DNA of 64,000 bases from Halomonas sp. SpR8 (GTDB taxonomy: Bacteria > Pseudomonadota > Gammaproteobacteria > Pseudomonadales > Halomonadaceae). The notes under the pieces were generated by a model. It saw nothing but the letters and a program-made list of their open reading frames with translations, did no database searches and was not told the DNA's origin. Below, piece after piece: positions 58,194 through 64,000 of the stretch (positions are counted from its first letter, which is position 1; each line of letters starts with the position of its first letter). The stretch is taken from assembly GCF_031010195.1 (NCBI RefSeq), contig NZ_JAUAMC010000002.1, forward strand, positions 434,001-498,000, written 5' to 3'. Made by a program: the position numbers and the translations under genes.

Positions 58194-60365
58194 CTACTCC
58201 AGCGGTATTGACCAGAAGTAGGTCTCGCCACTGCTGTCGTCAACACCATCGTTATCGCTGACCAACCAGGCATGGCCCTGCTCATTGATCGCCATCCCTT
58301 CAATCTTGTCCACCACAAAGCCGTTGTAGCTGGCGAGATCCGGTATCAGATCGCGCACGATGTGCTTCTCGACCACCGGCAGCTCACCGCCCAGTGGCAC
58401 TGGCGTCAGGCCGTCCAGCGCGACGCGGGTCACTTGCTTGACCTGGACATCTCTACCGATACGATTGTCCCGCTCAATCAAATACAGGTCGCCTTGGTGC
58501 GCGGTAATCTCTGAAAGGCCTACCCAGCCGCTATCAACTCGATCCAACGGGTAGTGCACAGCGCCCCACTCGCCGCTATCGATATCGTAGCGCAGCAACT
58601 TGGCCATGCCTTCGGGGTCATCCTTCCAGGGGCGCTGCACTGCCAGCCAGAGCTGATTATCGAGCCGAGTAACGCCCTCCAAACCCCACTTCAGTGCCTG
58701 CTGGGCAAGTACCTCGGGTAGCGCAATACCCTGGTCAATCTCGCCGTCAGCGCCAACATGATAGAGAGTATTGGCAAGCCCTTTGTCATTTCCTTCGGAA
58801 GCGACCCAGAAACCACCCTCTCCATCGGTGGTGATGCCTTCCATATCCAGCCCTAGAGCAGGCTCACCATCACGGGTTACATCCAACGCCGCGGTAATTC
58901 GCGCGGGTGACGTGGAAGGGTTGATGGTAAAAATGCGCGGCTGGGCGCTGTAAAAGCTGTCGTTGACTGCATAGAGCACGCCATCTGCGGCGACCATGCC
59001 AGAGAGAGCGCCCCAGCCGATCAGCTCGTCGCTGCCCGTCGAGGTGAGCGTGGGGTAGACAGCAGGCGAATCCTGGTGCTGGTAGATCATGACATGGGAG
59101 CGCGGGCCGCCCTCTTCGCCCAGATCGGTCTCATTGGCGGTAGCCAGCAAGCCGCGGCTGGGAATTGCCACCGCGCTTTCCGGTGAAAGCCCCGAGGGGA
59201 GTAGTTGGCTGAGCTGCGGTTCAGCAGGGTTGCTGACATCGTAAACACCCACCAGCGAACTTCGCTCGGCGAGCAGGAATACGTAGGGCGTGCCGTCAAA
59301 AACAGCAAACTCCATCCCCTCTGGTTCACTGCCCTTGGCATCCGAACGCTTATCGGGGTAGTGGCCCACCTCAATCACCGCATGCTCGAAATCCGCCCCG
59401 GACTCATACACTAAGCGGCCGCTTTTATGGAAGATACTCCAGCCCCGGGAGCCGCCATCCATATCGCCCTCATTGGCAATGGCAAAGTGATCGCTGTCAA
59501 TCCACTGCAGCGCATCCGGCTCGCGCAAGCGCTGAGTCTGCTGCTCATTAAAGATCAGCGCACCATCATCACTGGCATCAATCCCGTCCAGATCCACCGC
59601 CCCGGCGCTGAAGTGCGACACCACTTTGCCACTGTAGTCGATTACCGCCAGGTAGTTATTCTCTTGCAAGGTGACTGCAACCTCACCTAAGGCATTGATA
59701 TCGACAAACTCCGGCTCGGGATCCTCGGGAGCGATCTCGGCAAGCCCCGCCACGTCGGCGTAAAGCAGGCTGTTGCAGTTAACTTCCCCTGCATCGTTGA
59801 TCTCCACCAGGGCAACAGAGCCGCCAGGCATCTGCGGCACTCGACCGTCGCCAGCATCCTCATCGCGCTCGTTCTCAATGGCGACGGCGACGAAACGTCC
59901 CTCTGGCGCTGCTGCGGCAGCCACACTGTCGGGCTGACCGTTCAAGGGACAGGAGGCCAGTATTTCACCGCTATCGATATCGATGGTGAGCAGTTGCCCG
60001 GAAGGCTCGCGGTAAGAGACCGAGGTATTCACCCCGGCATAGACGATGTTGTCGAGCACGGTTACCGCCGTGGGCTCGCCGCCGACATCAATACTGCCCA
60101 GCGGCTGCGGATTAGCGGGGTCGCTAATATCAATTCGCCCGATCACGCCCAGCGGGCTGTCTGAGTAAACCAGCGTCATACCGTCGCCTGAGGCAGCGAT
60201 AATTTCCGCCGAGGTTTCACGGCTACGATCTTCGCCCACCGCCATGTTACTGGGGATAGCGAAGCTAGCGATGCGGTTGAAGTGCTTATCCGCCGCGCTG
60301 ACCGAATGTGAAGCGGCCAGCGTAATAGCGAGCACCAACAGTGGGGGTGTACGTGTGAATATCAT
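58194..60365 (-). CDS. Secreted phytase/esterase-like beta-propeller protein
   Basis: The 723-residue protein has a signal peptide (cleavage near SVSA, residue 24). The N-terminal half is a WD/YncE-like propeller with repeated IDISDPANPQPLGSIDVGG-type strands, similar to the choice-of-anchor I region of cell-surface proteins. The C-terminal 300 residues resemble the esterase-like phytase domain: YAVNDSFYSAQPRIFTI, LDMEGITTDGEGGFWVASEGND, GLSEITAHQGDLYLIERDN and VDKIEGMAINEQGHAWLVSDNDG. The Asp/Glu-rich composition fits a halophile's exported protein. A phosphate-mining role is possible but not shown; no pho box was recognised. Confidence 0.75.
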   Translation of the reverse strand: MIFTRTPPLLVLAITLAASHSVSAADKHFNRIASFAIPSNMAVGEDRSRETSAEIIAASGDGMTLVYSDSPLGVIGRIDISDPANPQPLGSIDVGGEPTAVTVLDNIVYAGVNTSVSYREPSGQLLTIDIDSGEILASCPLNGQPDSVAAAAAPEGRFVAVAIENERDEDAGDGRVPQMPGGSVALVEINDAGEVNCNSLLYADVAGLAEIAPEDPEPEFVDINALGEVAVTLQENNYLAVIDYSGKVVSHFSAGAVDLDGIDASDDGALIFNEQQTQRLREPDALQWIDSDHFAIANEGDMDGGSRGWSIFHKSGRLVYESGADFEHAVIEVGHYPDKRSDAKGSEPEGMEFAVFDGTPYVFLLAERSSLVGVYDVSNPAEPQLSQLLPSGLSPESAVAIPSRGLLATANETDLGEEGGPRSHVMIYQHQDSPAVYPTLTSTGSDELIGWGALSGMVAADGVLYAVNDSFYSAQPRIFTINPSTSPARITAALDVTRDGEPALGLDMEGITTDGEGGFWVASEGNDKGLANTLYHVGADGEIDQGIALPEVLAQQALKWGLEGVTRLDNQLWLAVQRPWKDDPEGMAKLLRYDIDSGEWGAVHYPLDRVDSGWVGLSEITAHQGDLYLIERDNRIGRDVQVKQVTRVALDGLTPVPLGGELPVVEKHIVRDLIPDLASYNGFVVDKIEGMAINEQGHAWLVSDNDGVDDSSGETYFWSIPLE

Positions 60366-60566
60366 AATGAAGTTTGATTCCTTGCCTAAGCCGAAGAAAC
60401 ATCTGGTTAAGTCATTAAACGTGCAGCATCAACTGGCCTATCAAACAGCATGACCGTGTCAGGCTTATGACATTCGAACGCAGGTCGGACGCAGGTTTTC
60501 AGGAAGTGGTGGTAGAGCGGGGAAGCCGAAAGCGTTTTGAGGATTGGGATACCTTAGAATGAACAA

Positions 60567-60592
60567 AGCCAGTCAGTGGGTGCTGACTGGCT
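60567..60592 (-). terminator. Rho-independent terminator of bfr
   Basis: AGCCAGTCAG, six-base loop, CTGACTGGCT: a 10-bp perfect stem. On the minus strand it is followed by TTGTTC. It is 56 bases after the bfr stop. Confidence 0.75.
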
Positions 60593-60647
60593 GCTTTCTA
60601 GCTAGCTTGGGTTGCTAGCTTTTGTTAAGCGTGCAACAGCAAGTGAC

Positions 60648-61130
60648 TTACTCGTCGCCCGCCATCTGCATTTGGCGCTGCATGTAATTCTGGATGCCCA
60701 CCTTGTCGATCAAACCCAGCTCGGTTTCGATATGGTCGATGTGATCTTCTTCGTCGGCGAGCAAATCACGCAGCATATCGCGGGTAACGTAGTCTTTAAC
60801 GCTCTCGCAGTAGGTGATCGCTTCAATGTAGTCGTTGCGGCCATCGTGCTCGATTTTCAGATCGCTTTCGAGCATCTCTTTGACGTTTTCACCGATGTGC
60901 AGCTTACCCAGGTCTTGCAGATTGGGGATACCTTCCAGGAACAGAATGCGCTCGATGATCTTGTCAGCGTGCTGCATCTCTTCGATAGACTCATCGTATT
61001 CCCATTTGGCGAGGGCTTTCAGGCCCCAATCTTTGTACATTTTGGCGTGCAAAAAGTACTGATTGATCGCAACCAATTCGTTGCCGAGCGCCTTATTGAG
61101 ATGCTCAATAACTTTCGTATCACCTTTCAT
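60648..61130 (-). CDS. bfr: Bacterioferritin
   Basis: Bfr is a 24-mer that stores iron and binds heme between subunit pairs. The 160-residue protein has the ferroxidase residues E18, E51 and H54 (in [11 protein letters not shown]) and later Glu in LADEEDHID, plus the heme ligand Met52. It is therefore a heme-binding, catalytically complete bacterioferritin. AAGGTGA precedes the ATG. The 191-base gap to bfd upstream contains its own promoter with a set of TATAG repeats. Confidence 0.96.
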   Translation of the reverse strand: MKGDTKVIEHLNKALGNELVAINQYFLHAKMYKDWGLKALAKWEYDESIEEMQHADKIIERILFLEGIPNLQDLGKLHIGENVKEMLESDLKIEHDGRNDYIEAITYCESVKDYVTRDMLRDLLADEEDHIDHIETELGLIDKVGIQNYMQRQMQMAGDE

Positions 61131-61206
61131 AACGTCACCTTTTCTACTGTAATGCTGATGTTTAATCTAGTTTAGACAATACGATCAAGCAGTTACGTTT
61201 GGAGAA

Positions 61207-61232
61207 GGGTATAGACGCAAATAGCTATACCC
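61207..61232. promoter_or_regulatory. Inverted repeat in the bfr leader
   Basis: GGGTATAG (61207-61214) and CTATACCC (61225-61232) are perfect 8-bp arms separated by ten bases. A third copy, AGGAGTATAG, lies at 61244-61253. On the minus strand the dyad begins just downstream of the bfr -10 box, the position of a repressor site or a leader hairpin. Confidence 0.5.
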
Positions 61233-61246
61233 CCAGCGTTTCTAGG

Positions 61247-61274
61247 AGTATAGACAAGACAACGAAAAGTTCAA
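61247..61274 (-). promoter_or_regulatory. Candidate sigma-70 promoter of bfr
   Basis: On the minus strand TTGAAC (61274-61269), a 16-base spacer and TATACT (61252-61247) form a good promoter. It would give a leader of about 110 bases. Confidence 0.6.
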
Positions 61275-61321
61275 GCAAATCAGTTATTTGCTAAAGATAA
61301 CCCTAACAATAGTGATTCGCG

Positions 61322-61528
61322 TCACACGGCGTAAGCGAGTCCCATATCTGCTTCCTGGCGCGCTTCCTGAACGGCATCGCGGGTAATCGTTTTAGCGTAG
61401 CACGCGCACTTACCACACTGCGTTGCGCAGCCGGTCGCTTCGCGTACTTCTCGCCAGCTGCGCGCACCGTCGTTAACGTGCTGGCGAATTTGATGGTCGG
61501 TTACTCCCTTGCACACGCAAACGTACAT
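61322..61528 (-). CDS. bfd: Bacterioferritin-associated ferredoxin
   Basis: Bfd is a [2Fe-2S] protein that reduces Bfr heme to release stored iron. The 68-residue protein has Cys4 and Cys6 (YVCVCKGVTDHQI) and Cys38 and Cys41 (CATQCGKCACY), the ligand set of the family, plus extra Cys34 and Cys43. It lies upstream of bfr on the same strand. A Fur-like sequence precedes it. Confidence 0.95.
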   Translation of the reverse strand: MYVCVCKGVTDHQIRQHVNDGARSWREVREATGCATQCGKCACYAKTITRDAVQEARQEADMGLAYAV

Positions 61529-61559
61529 GGCGACACCTCATAGAAATCATGAGATGAAT

Positions 61560-61578
61560 GTAAATGATTCGCATACAT
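61560..61578 (-). promoter_or_regulatory. Fur-like box upstream of bfd
   Basis: GTAAATGATTCGCATACAT matches the 19-base Fur consensus GATAATGATAATCATTATC at 10 of 19 positions, including the core AATGAT and CAT. It is 31 bases before the bfd start. Fur control would fit with iron release in starvation, but the match is moderate. Confidence 0.4.
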
Positions 61579-61697
61579 CTTATCAAGTAGAAATTACTGC
61601 TTTTTGCTAGCCATTCGTCTTAGTAAATATAGAGAGCGCGATAAGATATTGGCGAAGCGATACTTTTTCCAAAAAAATTGCCGAGTGCACGGAAAAA

Positions 61698-62174
61698 TTA
61701 TTTCTTCGGCAGAACCACTGTCTGTGTGTTGGAAGCAATATCCGGCCAGCTACGTCGCTGTTTATCGAACAGCACCCATAAGTAGCCCAACCCCAATGCC
61801 AGCAGCGAGAGCCACGCCACCACGCAGCGAATCAGGCACTGCTTCAAGTTCAGCGAAGTGCCATCTGCCGCTTGCACCCGCAGTCGCCACGCCTGCATGC
61901 CCAAGGTCATACCCCCACGCGACCAGGAAAAAACAAAAAACAGCGTGACAAAAAACACCAGCATGAGGCGCAGGCTCCAGATGTCACCAGCCGTTGTGCC
62001 AATTTCTTCGGGCTGCTGACCCAGCACATAGCGAAAAAACAGCATATGGACGACCGTCACGGCGATCCAAATCGCGGTCACCAAAAAACCGTCATACAGC
62101 ATGGCGCCCAAACGGCGGCCAAGGCCCGCTGGCCATACGCTGTCCAACTGAGTAAAGCGTCGTGTTTGCCTCAT
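61698..62174 (-). CDS. RDD-family membrane protein
   Basis: The 158-residue protein has the RDD pattern: AGLGRRLGAMLYDGFLV in the first helix region (Arg, then Asp in the membrane segment), a second and third helix, and SRGGMTLGMQAWRLRV before the last helices, with DGTSL. It has about four membrane segments. Some RDD proteins are Na+/H+ antiporters in halophiles, but most have no known role. It lies 83 bases downstream of lptG and may share that transcript. Confidence 0.88.
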   Translation of the reverse strand: MRQTRRFTQLDSVWPAGLGRRLGAMLYDGFLVTAIWIAVTVVHMLFFRYVLGQQPEEIGTTAGDIWSLRLMLVFFVTLFFVFSWSRGGMTLGMQAWRLRVQAADGTSLNLKQCLIRCVVAWLSLLALGLGYLWVLFDKQRRSWPDIASNTQTVVLPKK

Positions 62175-62257
62175 TCTTTCTCAGCTCCTGGCTGTTTATG
62201 AGCGGTTTTTAGGCGATAAGAAGCAGTGATGTCGTTGTGGCATTAACCGTTGCGGCA

Positions 62258-63337
62258 TTAACCGTTGCGACGCAGAAAGTAGATCCCGACCCCGGCGCAC
62301 GCCAGTGTCGGCACCAGCACCGCCCAGATGGGCGAGAAGCCAAAAATCGTCGAGGCGGGGGCTAGTAGGTCCTGAACGTACTTAAAGCTTAGCCCGGTTA
62401 CCACGCCGTAAAACACCCGAGTACCAGCAGCCACCGTACGCAGCGGGCCAAACACAAAGGAGGCGGCAATCAGCACCAGCGAGCCCATGGTCAGCGGCAT
62501 CAGCATCTTCTGCCAAAAATACAGCAGCGCCTGATCATTCTGCAGGCCCTGATCTCCGAGAAACTGGGCATAGGCCCAAAGCTCGCTGGGTGCCTGGCTC
62601 TCAATATCGCGCAGCAGCCGCTCTAACTGAGAGGGGGTAAAAGAGGTCTCCCAGCCCATGCTTGCCGTCTGGTCAGACTCGGTGTGGTCGTTAAAAATAC
62701 GCGTGGTCGACACATTTTCCAAACGCCAGGCATCGCCCTCCCAGCGAGCCCGCTGGGCGTAGGTGGCTTCGACTAGCTGGCGGTCATCAAAGCGATAGCG
62801 GGTTAAATCGAGCACCACATCATCGGCACGAATCGCCCCGAAGCGGTAGACGCTGTCGCCCTCAATCTGCCAGCCGCTGCGGCTGGTTAGCATGGCGCCT
62901 TCACCCTGGAGTTTTTCCAGCCGCCACGCCTCGGCATACTGCTCAGTGCGCGGGCTGACATACTCGGCAACCAGCAGCACCACAACGACCACCACCAGCA
63001 CCGGCTTCATTACGCCCCACACAATCCGCGCCAGGGAGCAGCCAGCGGCGCGCATAACGGTGAGCTCGTTGCTGGAGGCCATGCTGCCTAAACCAATCAG
63101 CGCGCCGATTAATACCGCCACCGGGGCGTATTGGTAGAAGCGCCAGGGCGTGCGCATTAACAGGTAAAGCAGCACATCAAGGGCAGTATAGCCAGCTTGC
63201 ACATCGCCTAAATCATCTATATAGGCAATGGTAATATCCAAGCCCAATAGCACGAATTGGACGACGACAATCGCCGCCAGCACGTTGCGGGCAATATAAC
63301 GGTCGAGACGATCAGCTACCGTTAACAACTTCAGCAT
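62258..63337 (-). CDS. lptG: LPS export permease LptG
   Basis: LptG is one of the two membrane subunits of the LptB2FG transporter that extracts lipopolysaccharide from the inner membrane. I place the start at 63337 (MLKLLTVADRLDRYI, 359 residues), where the ATG overlaps the lptF stop by one base (TAATG); the frame extends to 63604 within lptF. It has an N-terminal helix pair, LMRTPWRFYQYAPVAVLIGALIGLGSMASSNELTVMRAAG, a beta-jellyroll periplasmic domain (about 140-270) and C-terminal helices. The family's Lys in strand 1 (DRYIA) region is intact. Confidence 0.94.
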   Translation of the reverse strand: MLKLLTVADRLDRYIARNVLAAIVVVQFVLLGLDITIAYIDDLGDVQAGYTALDVLLYLLMRTPWRFYQYAPVAVLIGALIGLGSMASSNELTVMRAAGCSLARIVWGVMKPVLVVVVVVLLVAEYVSPRTEQYAEAWRLEKLQGEGAMLTSRSGWQIEGDSVYRFGAIRADDVVLDLTRYRFDDRQLVEATYAQRARWEGDAWRLENVSTTRIFNDHTESDQTASMGWETSFTPSQLERLLRDIESQAPSELWAYAQFLGDQGLQNDQALLYFWQKMLMPLTMGSLVLIAASFVFGPLRTVAAGTRVFYGVVTGLSFKYVQDLLAPASTIFGFSPIWAVLVPTLACAGVGIYFLRRNG

Positions 63338-64000
63338 TATCGCATCCCCTTGCGTTGCGAGCGCCACAGCATTAGCAGGCCCAACCCCAAGAACAGCCCG
63401 TGTACCGGCCATACGCCCAGCGTGGTGGGCCAGGTACCGCTGCCAATGGCATCGACCACCGCCAGCAGCATGCTGAGGTAGGCGACGTATAAAAATACCG
63501 CGGGGAGCAATTTGCCAAAACGCCCCTGACGGGGATTTACCCGGGAGAGCGGCTGCGCCATCAAGGCCAGCACGAACACCATTAATGGCAGACCCGCACG
63601 CCACTGAAACTGCGCTTGCGCACGTGAGCTAGGGTTATTCCAGAGCGCGGGCGTAGTCGCATATTCGAGTGAATCCAGCTCTTGCCGGTCGCGACTCAAG
63701 CCTAAACGCAGCGTGTAGCGCTCGAATGTGAGCCGCTCAGCGCTTTGCTCGCCAGGGGTTACGCCGTACCGCTCGCCATCATTCAGCACCAAAAAACGGC
63801 TGCCTGTTTCGAGCCGGGTTTCCTGATATCCCGAGGCTGCGCGGGTCACGAAGTCGTGGGTTCCTTCGTCGTCCTGCTGGTTCTGCTCGTGCACCAGGAC
63901 ATCCTGCATTTCCGTGCCGTCGCTGGAAAAGCTGCCAATGTAAGCAGTACGCCCACCGCCAAACTCTTGAAAGCGCCCGGGGGCGAGTACGGAAACATCC
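63337..64000 (-). CDS. lptF: LPS export permease LptF, C-terminal part (start beyond the window)
   Basis: The frame stays open to the window edge; its last visible residues at the edge include DVSVLAPGRFQEFGGGRTAYIG, part of the jellyroll domain. About 221 residues are visible, ending in the C-terminal membrane helices (VFVLALMAQPLSRVNPRQGRFGK and HGLFLGLGLLMLW). It is coupled to lptG by a one-base overlap. The ATG at 63909 is an internal Met, not the start. Confidence 0.9.
   Translation of the reverse strand, partial: DVSVLAPGRFQEFGGGRTAYIGSFSSDGTEMQDVLVHEQNQQDDEGTHDFVTRAASGYQETRLETGSRFLVLNDGERYGVTPGEQSAERLTFERYTLRLGLSRDRQELDSLEYATTPALWNNPSSRAQAQFQWRAGLPLMVFVLALMAQPLSRVNPRQGRFGKLLPAVFLYVAYLSMLLAVVDAIGSGTWPTTLGVWPVHGLFLGLGLLMLWRSQRKGMR

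Noticed and set aside
60612..61175. 187-residue open frame opposite bfr
   Set aside because: It is the antisense shadow of a fully convincing bacterioferritin gene.
61664..61697. TTTTTCC/GGAAAAA stem after the RDD gene as terminator
   Set aside because: The stem is short and AT-rich with a 20-base loop that carries the T-run inside; not a convincing terminator.
63338..63604. Longer N-terminus for LptG
   Set aside because: It lies in the lptF coding region; the start at 63337 gives the usual family length and a coupled TAATG junction.

Overview
The window is a gene-dense, moderately GC-rich stretch of a gammaproteobacterial chromosome. The gene order (yfgM-bamB-der; dprA-tsaC-hemF-aroE opposite def-fmt-rsmB-trkA-trkH), the Trk potassium system and the eut, opg and bio clusters fit Halomonadaceae (Halomonas or a relative). 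That placement is inferred from family recognition, not from a search. I saw no rRNA, tRNA, CRISPR array, insertion sequence, integrase or phage gene.

Layout. 1-4.3 kb: end of yfgM, bamB, der, a lipoprotein M48 protease and a small membrane protein, closed by a bidirectional terminator. 4.3-8.8 kb (minus): aroE, hemF, tsaC, dprA and a secreted protein that resembles LysM-family proteins but has no LysM domain. 9-15.2 kb (plus): def, fmt, rsmB, a dodecin, trkA, trkH. 15.3-17.3 kb: a TraB/PrgY-type membrane protein overlapping, tail to tail, a DTW-domain tRNA modification enzyme. 17.5-23.2 kb: a compact biotin operon bioB-F-H-C-D-A with overlapping genes. 23.2-25.7 kb (minus): a sirtuin without zinc cysteines, and aceK. 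25.9-30.9 kb: ethanolamine catabolism (eutB, eutC, permease) opposite an AraC-type regulator. 30.9-35.0 kb (minus): opgG-opgH. 35.0-37.7 kb: a methyltransferase and a COG0523 GTPase behind a strong Zur-like operator. 37.7-41.6 kb (minus): a RecQ-family helicase with unusual domain order, a DUF1653 protein, tcdA, truC. 41.7-50.9 kb: a LysR regulator opposite a dipeptide-type ABC operon that ends in two M20 peptidases. 51.2-58.1 kb: a CstA-family transporter, then a second ABC importer encoded as ATPase-ATPase-lipoprotein-fused double permease. 58.2-64 kb (minus): a secreted phytase/esterase-like protein, bfr, bfd, an RDD membrane protein, lptG and part of lptF.

Most genes are housekeeping. The accessory interest lies in the two Nik/Dpp-class importers. 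The first carries Cys-rich C-terminal domains on its ATPases, two cytoplasmic M20 hydrolases and a LysR regulator with two well-placed T-N11-A sites, so it looks like an uptake-and-hydrolysis module for a peptide-like or N-acyl amino acid compound. The second has short Nik-like ATPases, a lipoprotein binding protein, both permease domains in one polypeptide, and a weak Zur-like dyad over its promoter. Together with the better Zur-like box at the COG0523 GTPase, this makes a zinc-responsive metal or metallophore importer a reasonable but unproven hypothesis. Both transporter regions end at nearly identical hairpins.
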